Shown: positions 10,396-19,922 of the stretch, piece after piece | Numbering within the stretch: the first letter of the stretch is position 1 | Layout: each line of letters begins with the position of its first letter | NCBI GenBank assembly: GCA_025936825.1 | Contig: JAICSO010000002.1 | Span: 558,001 to 622,000, forward strand | DNA: 64,000 nt | Direction: 5' to 3' | From: Terriglobales bacterium | Lineage (GTDB): Bacteria; Acidobacteriota; Terriglobia; Terriglobales; Acidobacteriaceae | Made by a program: the position numbers and the translations under genes | The notes under the pieces: generated by a model | What the model was told of the DNA's origin: nothing | What the model saw: the letters and a program-made list of their open reading frames with translations, nothing else | The model's database searches: none

Positions 10396-11376
10396 CTATT
10401 TGGCCGCGTTGCCGGAGTTATCTTGCGGGGCATGAGTCAATCCTTCTTCCATGCGCCGGCGAACCTTATCGAGATTATCCGCCGTCTCGCGCTGCAAAGC
10501 CGCTTCGCGGTTGGCATCATCTTTTCTGCCGACGCCTGAGTAGGCAAGCGCCAACTGGAAATGGCCGGTGGGACTTTCCGGCGCCATCTTCTCATAACTC
10601 TCGAGTGGCGGGATGGCTTCCTGGAACTGCTTGGCCGCAACCAGCGATTGCCCAAGGGCCAAGTAGGCTTCTGCAAAGCCCGTGTCGAGTTTTACCGCAC
10701 GTGAGTAATGGCGAGTTGCCGTCGAAAAGTCGTTGTCGTTGCGTGCGAGTTCGCCGAGCACATACTCGGCATTGGCATTCTTCGGATCGATTTCAAGCTC
10801 GGCCTCAAAATTCTTTTTGGCTTCGGCAACCACCTGCGGCGACTGCGGCTTGGACAACAGTGCTCGTCCCAAGCGGGCGTGGATCCCTGGCAACATCGGG
10901 TTGATTTCCAGAATTTTCTTGTACTCGGCTGCTGCCTCATCCCACTTGCCTTGCATTTCAAGCGCTTCCGCATTCAGCAAATGCACCTGGTACGAAAATG
11001 GGGCTTCGCGTGCCAGAGTCTGCGAACTTAACATCGAGAGGTCCGAATACGTATGGATTGCCGCATACAAAACTTCGGGATCGTTTGGAAATTCCCGGCT
11101 GAGCATCTCCAGAAAGCCGAGCGACTCGTGGGGAGCATTGTGCGTCATAGCGCAATGCAGACCGTCGAGTCCAGCGCGCTTCAGCAGGTCTTTGTCGGCA
11201 GTTCGTCGAAGCGATGCTTTCAGCAGAGGCAACGCTTCAGCACAGTGACCACTCTCGGCGAGTGTAATGGCACGTTCCAGACCGCCAGCGGCTGGTGCAG
11301 CGGACTTGACTTGACCGAGTCCAGAAGGAGCACAGCAGAGCGCGCCCACGAACACGCACGAAAACAACTTCAGCAT
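10396..11376 (-). CDS. Exported TPR-repeat protein
   Basis: Start taken at the ATG at 11376 (MLKLFSCVFVGALCCAPSGL, a signal peptide ending near GLGQ); the track start at 11415 adds 13 unlikely residues. About 326 residues, mostly tetratricopeptide repeats, e.g. LLNAEALEMQGKWDEAAAEY, ANAEYVLGELARNDNDFST and FAEAYLALGQSLVAAKQFQ. It is probably periplasmic and a protein-protein interaction partner of the ASPIC/UnbV protein encoded 12 bases downstream. The C-terminal helix is charged and followed by a low-complexity tail. Confidence 0.85.
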   Translation of the reverse strand: MLKLFSCVFVGALCCAPSGLGQVKSAAPAAGGLERAITLAESGHCAEALPLLKASLRRTADKDLLKRAGLDGLHCAMTHNAPHESLGFLEMLSREFPNDPEVLYAAIHTYSDLSMLSSQTLAREAPFSYQVHLLNAEALEMQGKWDEAAAEYKKILEINPMLPGIHARLGRALLSKPQSPQVVAEAKKNFEAELEIDPKNANAEYVLGELARNDNDFSTATRHYSRAVKLDTGFAEAYLALGQSLVAAKQFQEAIPPLESYEKMAPESPTGHFQLALAYSGVGRKDDANREAALQRETADNLDKVRRRMEEGLTHAPQDNSGNAAK

Positions 11377-11493
11377 CGCCCGATTATAAACGGAAGAGTG
11401 TGGCGCCCTGTTCACGATGTTTCCAGTTGCGAAAGCCAGCGACGTTCGCTCGGATCTCCTAGAATGCGCTTAGCGGAGCATGGTTCAGCCTCG

Positions 11494-11527
11494 AAAGAAA
11501 AAGGCAGGCGCCGCGAAGACGCCTGCC
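11494..11527 (-). terminator. Rho-independent terminator of the TonB receptor gene
   Basis: On the minus strand the 8-bp stem GGCAGGCG/CGCCTGCC with a 9-base loop is followed by TTTTTCTTT. It lies 13 bases past the receptor's stop codon and separates it from the TPR gene. Confidence 0.8.
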
Positions 11528-11540
11528 CCTTGTGCAGAGG

Positions 11541-14500
11541 TTAGAAGTAGAATTTCATACCGAACTGCAATTCCCTCGCCCCTTGTGATCCGGTGATGTG
11601 GCCGAAATTCGGATTGCCGCTGCCCGGATCGAACGAACCGTTCGCCGGACCTCCCGAGAACGTCCACACAGGATGGTTGAACGCATTCAGCGCTTCGAAT
11701 CGGAACTCCAGCCGTTTGCTTTCGGTGATCAGGAAGTCTTTGTGGAGACTGAGATCCACGTTGGCATAAGTGGGCCCCCTGACGTTACCCACGCTGCAGG
11801 TACCGAAGGTATTCGCGGCGGCTGGACTCACGTTGCTGGGATCAATCCACTGAATGTACGCAGGTGTACTTCCGGTTGCATTCACTTTGTGATTCAGCAC
11901 GTGCACCGGGCCGTTGCAATCGGGCAGTCCAGCCAGGGTGTACGGATCGACGCCATTGGTATTGTCGGAATTCCCACCGACTCCCCAACCACCAAAATTG
12001 TTGAGGGTGAGAGCATTGCCGGAATGCAGGCTGACAATTCCGCCGATTTCCCAGTTGCCAAGGACGGCGTTAATTACGGAGTTCATGTCTTTGCCGAACT
12101 GCTTGCCGCGGCCGATCGGCAGTTGGTAGGTGACATAGCTGCTGACGATGTGAGTTTGATCGTAGTAGCAGGGTCCCCAATCGAGACGCGGATTGTAGAT
12201 ATTCTCCCATCCCGGCTGTCCACCGGAACTGGTAGCCTGGGTGCTGCCCCAGCCGGTACCGAAGTAGCCAGGTGAGTTGCTCATGCACTTCGACCAGGTG
12301 TACGCGACTTGTGCCTGCAGGCCGTTGCTCATGCGCTTTTGCAGAACGGCTTGCAACGCGTTGTATTTCTGATCGGAGTTGGACATGTTAGTTCCGGCGA
12401 GGGTCTCGACACCGCCGAAGTTAGAGTTGTCTGCGAGATATAGCGAACCCGGAGTTCCGCCTCCCAGATATGGGCCAGGGACTCGGGTCGCGATTTGCTC
12501 GCCAGCCCCGGCGATCTTACCTTGGGCATTCAACGGAATAGATTGGGCGATATCTTCGAAGTTGAGCAGGTGTGCTCCTCTCTGTCCGATATAGCCGATC
12601 TGGAACGTCAAGCTGTTGCTAAGTTGCTGCTGGATGGTGAAGTTCCACTGATCGATCATCGCGGGCTTGAAGTTCTGGTCGAACACCCGGATGCGCTGGC
12701 CAGCGTAGCAGGCCTGATCTATGGTTGCGCATGCTGCTGCTGAAGGAGCGCCGAAACCGTTCTGTATCGTATTCAGGCCGCCGGCAGCGGATTGCTGCAG
12801 GAAACCAAACGGCAGGTTCTGCGTGAGTTCTTCGTTGCTGCCGCCGCCTTCCATAAATTCCGAAATGCCGAATCCACCGCGAATGACGGTTTTGCCTCCC
12901 AAAGCCGCCGGGGTCCAGGCAAAGCCGACGCGAGGCAGGAAGTCCCCAATTCCGAGATAGTTGTTGTAAAGCGCTTGGTTCCCGAACCTCGCGGATCCAT
13001 CCACACCAGTTGCGGTGTAGATGGTTCCGGTGAACAGGCCGAAGTTCACCGCGCGATTATTCAATTCGTAAATGGGGGAGTGGTCTTCAAACCGAATGCC
13101 CAGATTCAAGGTGAGGGTGTTGGTCACGCGCCAATCGTCTTGGACGAATGCGCCGAACATGTTTCCGCGAAGCTTTGCGGGAGAACTGATTTGGCCCCCC
13201 GTATCGCGCAACGAGGCGCTCGCACCGACGGCAAGATTGCCAAGGTAAAAATCTGCCAGTCCCGAGCCCGTTGCCGTACCAATCCCAAAGAACCCGAGCG
13301 CGCCATTGTTGCCGGGATATTTGAAATCCTGACGCTCACGCACAAACTGGAATCCAGTTTTGAATTGATGGCGTCCGTGCGTAACGATCAAGTTGTCTTC
13401 GAATTGTGCTTCTGTGGAGTGGAAGACCTGAACGAGATTTCGCAAGCCCAGGCCAGCACTTCCTCCATTGTTTCCGGTGATATCAATTTCCACCAAACCC
13501 GGCGCCTGGATGTTCGCACCTGCGATGCCAAGTTGTTCGCTGATATTTCCGAGCGAGGATGTCGGTGTCAACGTCTGGTCAAAACGCACCGCGTTAAATC
13601 CAACGCGGGCTTCGTTGAGCAAATTCGCGCCAAAGCTGTGTGTCCAGGCAAGGGCAGCGTTGCGAACCGGCTCGTCACTGCCTTCCGCCGCGCCGGCGTT
13701 GCAGAAGACGCAACCCGTGTACGTCGGCTGATTGAGGTCCATTTGCGACCAACGACCGAACAAACGGTCTTTCTGAGAAGGCAAGTAGTCGAGCCTGAGA
13801 TCGCCTTGGTTGTTATTGAGGTGGTTGCCGCTGTTGTAAAAGTAGTTGTTGGTGTTCAGGGTGTCGACCTGGGGCACCGGATAATACTTGGTCATCGCGA
13901 ACAACGCTTGAGCCACTGGGCTTTCCGCCAACCCACCAGTGTTTGCCGGGCTTGCGATGTAGGCCGCAAGATTGTTGTTTGGAATGGGGTTGCTATTTGT
14001 GGGATCGATGAGCTGCGTGGTGACTCCAACTGGCGCGGTCGCCCCGGCGCAGGTGCCGCCTGGCCCGGTAAACGTGCCGCCCCAACCTGTACAGAGTTGC
14101 CCAAAGTCGCCGTTACGCGCAGCCGAAGTGAGCAACTGCGCTGGCGTCGGACCGGCCTGCACCATTCGTTGCCCTTGGTAATCGCCGAAGAAGAACAGTT
14201 TGTCTTTGATAATCGGGCCACCAAAAGTTCCGCCGAACTGGTTGTAACGAAGCTCGGGCTTTTTGGCGACGCCTTGCGCGTCGAAACCAAGAATCCCGTT
14301 ATCGACGCCTTTTGTCCATCCAGCCGAAGCCAGATTGGCATCCAGTGCATCGTTGCGGAAGAACTCAAACAGATCGCCATGGTAGTTGTTGGTGCCGGAC
14401 TTGATGCTGGCGCTAACAATTCCGCCCTGGTAATTGCCGAATTCCGCGGACGCGTTTTGGGTTATCAGGTTGAACTCCTGAATGGCATCAATGCCCGGCG

Positions 14501-15152
14501 TGTAGCCAACTTCGTTGTTCTTGTCTTCGCTATTAATGATTCCATCGAGCAGGTACTCATTCGCCTGCTCGCGGTTGCCGTTGATGTAAGGCCGTCCGGA
14601 ACCGAGCATGGTTTGCGGCTGACGCATGCTGCTCGGATCGACGTTGGTGGTGCCTGGCGCGAGCAAGGTCAACTGCAGGTAGTCACGGGATGCAAGGGGA
14701 AGGCTGACTTCGGTATTAGCATCGATGACCGTGCTTACTTCAGTTGAGTCCGCCTGCAAGAGGGGCTGTTGGGCCACGACCTCAACGTTCTCAGAGGCTT
14801 GGCCGATTTTCATCTGCACATCAACACGAGCCGTCTGGTTTAAGACGAGTGTGAAAGGTTGGTGAGTCACTGTCTGGAACCCCGCCGCGGAAACCTTCAC
14901 GGTGTAATTCCCAACCAGCAGGCGGGTGAGATTGTAGACTCCGGTGTCGTTGGTCTTGACGGTGCTGACCGTACCACGATCGACGTCAGTGGCAATAACG
15001 GTGGCGCCGCTGATCGGGGCGCCGCTAGGATCTGTCACAGTCCCAGCAATCGACGCAGTCACTTCCTGCGCGAGGGCGCTCCGGCCTACGGCAGCGAGCG
15101 CGACAATAAGAGATAGAACCAGCGCTACGGAAAACCTTCGGCTTGTGGCCAT
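11541..15152 (-). CDS. TonB-dependent receptor, Oar-like, with N-terminal carboxypeptidase-regulatory domain
   Basis: 1203 residues. A signal peptide (cleavage near ALAQ) precedes a CarboxypepD_reg/CNA-B-like beta-sandwich (about 30-115: GTVTDPSGAPISGATVIATD), a plug domain (about 125-250) and a large beta-barrel ending in the aromatic ELQFGMKFYF that outer-membrane insertion requires. This is the Oar/SusC-like architecture common in Acidobacteria for uptake of oligosaccharides or peptides. It is divergent from a GntR regulator with palindromic operators on its promoter, and a sodium symporter follows the regulator, so a sugar or amino-acid-derived substrate is plausible but not shown. A 651-aa plus-strand ORF inside it is a shadow. 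Confidence 0.92.
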   Translation of the reverse strand: MATSRRFSVALVLSLIVALAAVGRSALAQEVTASIAGTVTDPSGAPISGATVIATDVDRGTVSTVKTNDTGVYNLTRLLVGNYTVKVSAAGFQTVTHQPFTLVLNQTARVDVQMKIGQASENVEVVAQQPLLQADSTEVSTVIDANTEVSLPLASRDYLQLTLLAPGTTNVDPSSMRQPQTMLGSGRPYINGNREQANEYLLDGIINSEDKNNEVGYTPGIDAIQEFNLITQNASAEFGNYQGGIVSASIKSGTNNYHGDLFEFFRNDALDANLASAGWTKGVDNGILGFDAQGVAKKPELRYNQFGGTFGGPIIKDKLFFFGDYQGQRMVQAGPTPAQLLTSAARNGDFGQLCTGWGGTFTGPGGTCAGATAPVGVTTQLIDPTNSNPIPNNNLAAYIASPANTGGLAESPVAQALFAMTKYYPVPQVDTLNTNNYFYNSGNHLNNNQGDLRLDYLPSQKDRLFGRWSQMDLNQPTYTGCVFCNAGAAEGSDEPVRNAALAWTHSFGANLLNEARVGFNAVRFDQTLTPTSSLGNISEQLGIAGANIQAPGLVEIDITGNNGGSAGLGLRNLVQVFHSTEAQFEDNLIVTHGRHQFKTGFQFVRERQDFKYPGNNGALGFFGIGTATGSGLADFYLGNLAVGASASLRDTGGQISSPAKLRGNMFGAFVQDDWRVTNTLTLNLGIRFEDHSPIYELNNRAVNFGLFTGTIYTATGVDGSARFGNQALYNNYLGIGDFLPRVGFAWTPAALGGKTVIRGGFGISEFMEGGGSNEELTQNLPFGFLQQSAAGGLNTIQNGFGAPSAAACATIDQACYAGQRIRVFDQNFKPAMIDQWNFTIQQQLSNSLTFQIGYIGQRGAHLLNFEDIAQSIPLNAQGKIAGAGEQIATRVPGPYLGGGTPGSLYLADNSNFGGVETLAGTNMSNSDQKYNALQAVLQKRMSNGLQAQVAYTWSKCMSNSPGYFGTGWGSTQATSSGGQPGWENIYNPRLDWGPCYYDQTHIVSSYVTYQLPIGRGKQFGKDMNSVINAVLGNWEIGGIVSLHSGNALTLNNFGGWGVGGNSDNTNGVDPYTLAGLPDCNGPVHVLNHKVNATGSTPAYIQWIDPSNVSPAAANTFGTCSVGNVRGPTYANVDLSLHKDFLITESKRLEFRFEALNAFNHPVWTFSGGPANGSFDPGSGNPNFGHITGSQGARELQFGMKFYF

Positions 15153-15204
15153 TTCAGAACCTCCGGGAGAACGCGATTCAACAGCGCGAATAACAGGATG
15201 CGAA

Positions 15205-15235
15205 TGCTATATAGCAGATGAATGTCATTGGTCAA
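15205..15235 (-). promoter_or_regulatory. Promoter of the TonB receptor with overlapping operator
   Basis: On the minus strand TTGACC (15235-15230) and TATATA (15213-15208) are spaced by 16 bases. The -10 lies inside the perfect 12-base palindrome TGCTATATAGCA (15205-15216). The same core recurs twice toward the divergent GntR gene. Confidence 0.65.
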
Positions 15236-15421
15236 GCAAAAAGTGAGAAGAACCTGAGGAAATCTTTCCAGGCATGTGGCGAAGTGCTCTATAAATCATC
15301 CAAGGTGGCACCAAAGCGGCTCCTAACATTGCACTTTCACGATGCTAGGTCGTTTCAGTGTGATCTACGGTTTGCACTCATAACCTTAGGGCAACAACCA
15401 CTTTTGAAGCCGTTGTCTGCC

Positions 15422-15431
15422 GCTATATAGC
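15422..15431. promoter_or_regulatory. GCTATATAGC operator-like palindrome (middle copy)
   Basis: Second of three GCTATATAGC copies in the 409-bp divergent control region. It is followed directly by TATAAA. The rest of the region between 15240 and 15420 shows no other clear element. Confidence 0.5.
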
Positions 15432-15471
15432 TATAAACAGGTGCAATCTTACTTTTCATGGCTCATGACCC

Positions 15472-15502
15472 TTTACTTTTTCCTGAGTATTCGCTATATA
15501 GC
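15472..15502 (+). promoter_or_regulatory. Promoter of the GntR gene with overlapping operator
   Basis: TTTACT (15472-15477) and TATATA (15495-15500) are spaced by exactly 17 bases. The -10 sits within the palindrome GCTATATAGC (15493-15502). The start codon is 60 bases further on. The arrangement implies autoregulation together with control of the divergent receptor gene. Confidence 0.65.
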
Positions 15503-15561
15503 AGAGGACTCCTTAATTTCTCGTTTTTGGAATCCTCTATAGTGGGACGGAGAGAGCAGTA

Positions 15562-16284
15562 ATGTCGCGAAACGGCCAAAATGGCATGCCGGCTTATCAG
15601 CGGATTCAGGGGGCAATCCGCGAGCGCATCGAAGCGGGTGAGCTACGGCCAGGGGACTCAGTAGCCTCGGAACGGGAACTCGCGCGTGTGCATGGCGTCA
15701 GCCTGATGACCGCGCGCCATGCACTGGCCGGCCTGGAGCGCGAAGGAATCGTGGAACGGCGGCGTGGCGCCGGTACGTTCGTGGCTCCGCCTCGAATTCA
15801 TTTCAATAAGCTGATGAGCTACACGGAGCAGATGTCCAGCCGCGGGCTGGCTCCAAATTCCAAGATCATCACGTCCAAGATCATTGAAGATGAACACGAG
15901 ATCGCGGCTCGACTGAAGCTTCCCGCCGGCGGTCGAATGATCAAAATCGAACGAGTGCGGCATACATCGGAGGAGCCGTTTGCGCTGGAGACCTGCTATC
16001 TTCCGGCGGACGAATTTCCTGGACTGGTACGCGCGCCGCTCGGGCGAACTTCACTGTTTGTTACTCTTCAGCGGGAGTACGGCGTTGAAATCACTTACGC
16101 CGACGAAGAAGTGGACGCAACGGCTGCGGACACGCGCGTCGCACAGTTGCTCGAAGTACCGCGAGGATCGCCAGTCCTGCGAATTCGCCAGGTGATCCAT
16201 GCTTCGAATGGAAGAGCAGTCGTGTACGTGATTGGTTTCTATCGTTCCGAGCGCCATACGTTGTTCATCCGTCGCTTCCGGTGA
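15562..16284 (+). CDS. GntR-family regulator with UTRA domain (HutC subfamily)
   Basis: 240 residues. Winged helix at about 10-75 with the GntR signature IEAGELRPGDSVASERELAR and the recognition-helix segment SLMTARHALAGLEREGIVER, then a UTRA effector domain (about 95-235: ARLKLPAGGRMIKIERVRHT, YGVEITYADEEVDATAADTR). HutC-type regulators usually bind phosphosugars or amino-acid-derived effectors. The gene is divergent from the TonB receptor and precedes a symporter, and three GCTATATAGC palindromes lie between the divergent starts, two on -10 boxes, which fits a repressor of both. Confidence 0.92.
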   Translation: MSRNGQNGMPAYQRIQGAIRERIEAGELRPGDSVASERELARVHGVSLMTARHALAGLEREGIVERRRGAGTFVAPPRIHFNKLMSYTEQMSSRGLAPNSKIITSKIIEDEHEIAARLKLPAGGRMIKIERVRHTSEEPFALETCYLPADEFPGLVRAPLGRTSLFVTLQREYGVEITYADEEVDATAADTRVAQLLEVPRGSPVLRIRQVIHASNGRAVVYVIGFYRSERHTLFIRRFR

Positions 16285-16316
16285 GTGCTTCTTCGCGGTT
16301 GCAACGGAGCAGACGG

Positions 16317-16425
16317 GATTGAATCATTGAAACATTGGATCATTGAATCATTGAAAATCCATGCGTCTCGGCATCTTCTCAATGATTGAATCCCTCAATG
16401 ATTCAATCCCTCAATGATTCAATGA
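16317..16425. repeat. Intergenic dyad built from an 8-nt tandem unit (ATTGAATC)
   Basis: Five near-copies of ATTGAATC (16317-16356) are followed, after a ~25-base spacer, by near-copies of the reverse complement (AATGATTC, AATCCCTC). The arms can form a long imperfect hairpin. It fills the gap between the GntR and symporter genes, so the two may be separately terminated or coupled through the hairpin. Confidence 0.75.
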
Positions 16426-16446
16426 CTCAGTTCCTTCGGAGGTGAA

Positions 16447-18390
16447 ATGCCGCTTACATCCACCGATTGGATCGTCATCATCGGCTATCTGCTGGTCAAC
16501 CTAGCGATCGGCATCTACTACCGTCGACGCGCCAGCGGAAATACGGAAGAGTTTTTCGTTTCCGGCAGAGATGTTTCTTGGTGGCTGGCAGGGACGTCGA
16601 TGGTAGCGACGACGTTCGCCGCAGACACGCCATTGTTCGTTTGCGGCGTGGTGGCCAAGCAAGGGATCGCCGGCAACTGGATCTGGTGGGCGTTCTGCGT
16701 AGGCGGCATGTTGACAGTATTTTTCTTTGCACGCTATTGGCGGCGTGCGGCCATTCTCACCGACGTTCAGTTTGTCGAGATCCGTTATGGCGGACGTCCC
16801 GCGGCATTTCTTCGCGGGTTCAAAGCGATTTATCTCGGCTTGTTCATGAACTGCCTCATCCTGGGATGGGTGACCAAGGCGATGGTCAGCATCATCACGG
16901 TGCTGCTTGGCCCGGCGATTGCGCAAGGACGCGTGCTTGATCTCGGATTTTTGGGCCAGCATACTTTAGGCGACCCGCAGAACACCGCACTCGCGATCTG
17001 CATTTTTGTGCTGATTCCCTTCACCGGTCTCTATACATTCATCGGCGGCCTTTGGGGCGTTCTGGTTACGGACCTCTTTCAATTCGCGCTGAAGATGGCC
17101 ATGATCATCGTGCTCGCATGGGTCGCCGTCTCGCAGCTTGGCGGAATGCACAGTCTCGAGTCGCATCTGCAGACCATTCGTGCGAACACGCCAGGAGCGA
17201 CATCGGATGTAACCGCATTCCTGCCGGATTTTCATCAGGGGCTTACGGGCGAGGCGCTGTGGACATTGCCATTGCTGACATTCTTCGTTTATCTCGGAAT
17301 GCAGTGGTGGCTGGCATGGTATCCGGGCGCGGAACCGGGCGGAGGTGGATACGTTGCGCAACGAATGTTTAGCGCCAAGGACGAAAAGAATTCGCTTGGC
17401 GCGACCTTGTGGTTCAACATCGCGCATTACGCGCTCCGGCCGTGGCCCTGGATCGTTACGGCGCTAGTGGCGATTGTGGTGTATTCGCCAAATGGAGGGA
17501 TCCATCCTAGCGCGGCCTTCGGGCAAAACCCGGAACAGGGATATGTGATGGTCCTGCGCGACTACTTACCGCCTGCGCTGCGTGGATTGATGGTGGCGGC
17601 GTTCCTAGCGGCATTCATGTCAACTGTGGGAACTCAACTGAATTGGGGATGCTCGTACCTGGTGAATGACTTCTACAAGCGTTTTCTCGTGCGTGGATCA
17701 ACCGAACGCCATTATGTTTTTGTGAGCCGATTATTCACGATTCTGCTGGTGCTGGCGAGCGGATTCACTGCGTCGCGTTTGACCTCCATCGGTGAAGGGT
17801 GGGGCGTGGTGCTGAGCATTGGATTTGGCACCGGCGCGGTGTACATCCTGCGGTGGTATTGGTCGCGCATCAACGCATGGAGCGAAATCTCAGCGATGAT
17901 GGCGGCGGCGGCAGTTACGCTATTTTTGAATTGGCCGGGACATGCGCTGATTACCTTCACTGGAAGCGGCGCCCTGGTCTACGCAAAGCAGAGCCTAGTG
18001 ATTGGCGGGGTCACGACGGTCGTGTGGGTGCTGACCACCGTTTTGACAAGGCCAGAGACAGATGCAACGCTCATTGCCTTTTATCGCCGAGTTCATCCGG
18101 CGGTGTATGGCTGGGGCAGAATTGCAAGGCTCGCACCGGAACTGCCGCCGGTCCGCGATTTCGGCGGGAATGCACTGAACTGGGTTCTGGGAACGGCGCT
18201 GGTTTACGGCTGCCTATTTGGAATTGGCAAGCTCATATTCGGTCAATGGATCTCGGGCATTCTGATGCTGGTTGTGGCTGCCGTTTCTGGATATCTGATC
18301 TTCTGGAACCTCTCGCGACTCGGATGGGAAACTCTGTCGGGGAGAGAGCCGGTGGCTCCATCAAGGGCGAATGTGGTCGAAGCGCATTAG
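16447..18390 (+). CDS. Sodium:solute symporter (SSS family)
   Basis: 647 residues with about 13-14 membrane helices. The N-terminal WIVIIGYLLVNLAIGIYYRR and the SGRDVSWWLAGTSMVATTFAA motif are SSS hallmarks; the AAFLAAFMSTVGTQLNWGCS stretch corresponds to the TM8 sodium-binding region. It would import a solute with sodium across the inner membrane. It follows the GntR regulator and likely takes up what the TonB receptor brings into the periplasm. The start has the upstream site CGGAGG. The substrate is not deducible. Confidence 0.88.
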   Translation: MPLTSTDWIVIIGYLLVNLAIGIYYRRRASGNTEEFFVSGRDVSWWLAGTSMVATTFAADTPLFVCGVVAKQGIAGNWIWWAFCVGGMLTVFFFARYWRRAAILTDVQFVEIRYGGRPAAFLRGFKAIYLGLFMNCLILGWVTKAMVSIITVLLGPAIAQGRVLDLGFLGQHTLGDPQNTALAICIFVLIPFTGLYTFIGGLWGVLVTDLFQFALKMAMIIVLAWVAVSQLGGMHSLESHLQTIRANTPGATSDVTAFLPDFHQGLTGEALWTLPLLTFFVYLGMQWWLAWYPGAEPGGGGYVAQRMFSAKDEKNSLGATLWFNIAHYALRPWPWIVTALVAIVVYSPNGGIHPSAAFGQNPEQGYVMVLRDYLPPALRGLMVAAFLAAFMSTVGTQLNWGCSYLVNDFYKRFLVRGSTERHYVFVSRLFTILLVLASGFTASRLTSIGEGWGVVLSIGFGTGAVYILRWYWSRINAWSEISAMMAAAAVTLFLNWPGHALITFTGSGALVYAKQSLVIGGVTTVVWVLTTVLTRPETDATLIAFYRRVHPAVYGWGRIARLAPELPPVRDFGGNALNWVLGTALVYGCLFGIGKLIFGQWISGILMLVVAAVSGYLIFWNLSRLGWETLSGREPVAPSRANVVEAH

Positions 18391-18420
18391 CGGCCTAACG
18401 CGCTACATTCCCGCGACTTC

Positions 18421-18450
18421 AAAAAAGCTGGGGTGGATACCCACCCCAGC
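18421..18450 (-). terminator. Rho-independent terminator of rsr
   Basis: Minus-strand stem CTGGGGTGG/CCACCCCAG closed by a short loop and followed by TTTTTT, two bases past the rsr stop codon. It ends the RNA-repair island and insulates it from the convergent symporter gene. Confidence 0.85.
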
Positions 18451-18452
18451 AG

Positions 18453-19799
18453 TTACGACTTCTCCGACTCGAGCGCGCGGATGTACTCGATGACCGACTC
18501 GCTCCAGCCATCGATGTGCGTCCATTTGCCGTAGCCGACGCCGTTCTTGTACGAAGCCACGTTGATCACGTAGCCCGACGGGCGAGGACGCCCGTCGCTC
18601 CACTTGCTGGGAAGCGGAGCCGGTACTGTGTCGTGCGCCTGCTCGTCGGTGATCACGATCAGGCGGTCATACTTCTCCTTGCGATTCAGTTCCTCGACCG
18701 CCTTACCGAGATAAGTCGCACCGTTCTGCTGCGAAGCATCGATCGCGTCGCGCAGTGCGAACCCCCGCCGAGCGGGTACCTCAACGAGATCATTGGAGAA
18801 AGAAAACACAGAAACCTTCTCTCCAATCTCACGTAGAAGTACCGCGAGGCCGTATGCCGCATCGGTCCGCTGCATCTCCGAACGGCGGGAGAGCGGCGCA
18901 GTCATCGAGCCGGAAACGTCCACCAGCACGATGGTCTTGCCCGGCAGCTTCTCTGCCGAGGCCACCGACTTCAGCATGGCCTGCTCGAGTGCCTCTTCCC
19001 ACTGCGGTGCATAACGCGCAGCAGCAAGGAAGCGGAACGGGAGCACACGCGCCGTGCTCATCTCGCGAAGAGCACCGAGCACGAGATCCTCGTTTACCCC
19101 AGCATCCTTCATGTTGCGAAGGTTGCGGAGAAGAGCAAGTGCTCCGAGCTTCTGTTCAGTGAGCAGCCGCTCCCATGCCTCCCGCTTGTCGGCGCCAGAG
19201 CTGAGAGCAACCTCCCAGGTGTCGGGCGTAGTCATGCGTCCCCAGATGAGGCGCTTCCACACGGCTGCCTGCGCCTCGTCGCGAGGCTTCGCGTGGCAGA
19301 GGAACAGCACGTCCCGCAGCTTGATGGGCCCGCCGCGGTCGTACTTGGCAAGCTGGTACTCATCGAACTTCGGGAACGCGGCCGCCAGCCCCTTCTTCAC
19401 CTGGCCGGAAAGAGGGACACGTCCGTCCTTCCAGTAGATGGCGACAAACTCGGCGAGTTCGTCGGCGCGCTGGATGACGGTGGCGAGCGTGTCGCTCACG
19501 AGGTGACGGTGCGTCTTGTGCCGCGCCATCTCACGAACGAGCAGAAGCGGGGCGTGACGCAGCTTCATCTTCGCGCGAGCCTCGAGGGCAAGCGCGGCCA
19601 CCTTCTCGGCCGCAACCTTCGGAACCAGCTCAGCAATGCGTCCGGCGATCTCGACTCCGTCCTCGTAGAACTGGCTTTCCCAGAGCAGGCACGCGAGAAC
19701 GGAGCGCCGCAGCTGCAGTTCCGTCGAGATGTGACGCGCGGGCGCGCCCTCGTGCGTGCGAGGTCCAAAGTTGAGGTTGAGTGTGTTCAGTCGGGCCAT
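18453..19799 (-). CDS. rsr: Ro60 orthologue Rsr: TROVE domain + von Willebrand A domain
   Basis: 448 residues. The N-terminal two thirds are the alpha-helical TROVE ring (e.g. LRHAPLLLVREMARHKTHRH, EYQLAKYDRGGPIKLRDVLF, EAWERLLTEQKLGALALLRN); the last ~170 residues are a vWA domain with an intact MIDAS start (VLVDVSGSMTAPLSRRS) and VITDEQAHDTVP. Ro60 proteins bind Y RNAs on the outer ring surface and misfolded RNA ends in the hole; in bacteria they act with 3' exonucleases in RNA decay and stress recovery. At 448 residues it is shorter than animal Ro60 but the order is complete. AAAGGAGG precedes the ATG. A Y-RNA-like gene lies ~230 bases upstream, with rtcB beyond it. Confidence 0.93.
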   Translation of the reverse strand: MARLNTLNLNFGPRTHEGAPARHISTELQLRRSVLACLLWESQFYEDGVEIAGRIAELVPKVAAEKVAALALEARAKMKLRHAPLLLVREMARHKTHRHLVSDTLATVIQRADELAEFVAIYWKDGRVPLSGQVKKGLAAAFPKFDEYQLAKYDRGGPIKLRDVLFLCHAKPRDEAQAAVWKRLIWGRMTTPDTWEVALSSGADKREAWERLLTEQKLGALALLRNLRNMKDAGVNEDLVLGALREMSTARVLPFRFLAAARYAPQWEEALEQAMLKSVASAEKLPGKTIVLVDVSGSMTAPLSRRSEMQRTDAAYGLAVLLREIGEKVSVFSFSNDLVEVPARRGFALRDAIDASQQNGATYLGKAVEELNRKEKYDRLIVITDEQAHDTVPAPLPSKWSDGRPRPSGYVINVASYKNGVGYGKWTHIDGWSESVIEYIRALESEKS

Positions 19800-19814
19800 G
19801 GTGGCCTCCTTTCT

Positions 19815-19905
19815 AGCTTTCAGCTGTCAGCTATGCGTGAGAGCAAACACCGTCGTTGGTCGTTGGCTAACCCCAGTCGTCGGTCGTCGGTCTTCGGCCG
19901 TCGGC
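19815..19905. repeat. Heptamer tandem repeats upstream of rsr
   Basis: Two different 7-nt series occur side by side: three copies of AGCTNTC (19815-19835), then about seven copies of GTCGTYG-like units (around 19850-19905), interrupted by GCTAACCCCA. Noncoding by position, between the rsr start and the Y-RNA cassette. Confidence 0.7.
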
Positions 19906-19922
19906 AAAACCGAACCCGGGAG

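Noticed and set aside
12792-14747. 651-aa plus-strand ORF (and 478-aa ORF at 8827-10263)
   Set aside because: Antisense shadows of the TonB receptor and the ASPIC/UnbV gene; GC-rich codon bias opens the complementary frames and no motif is present.
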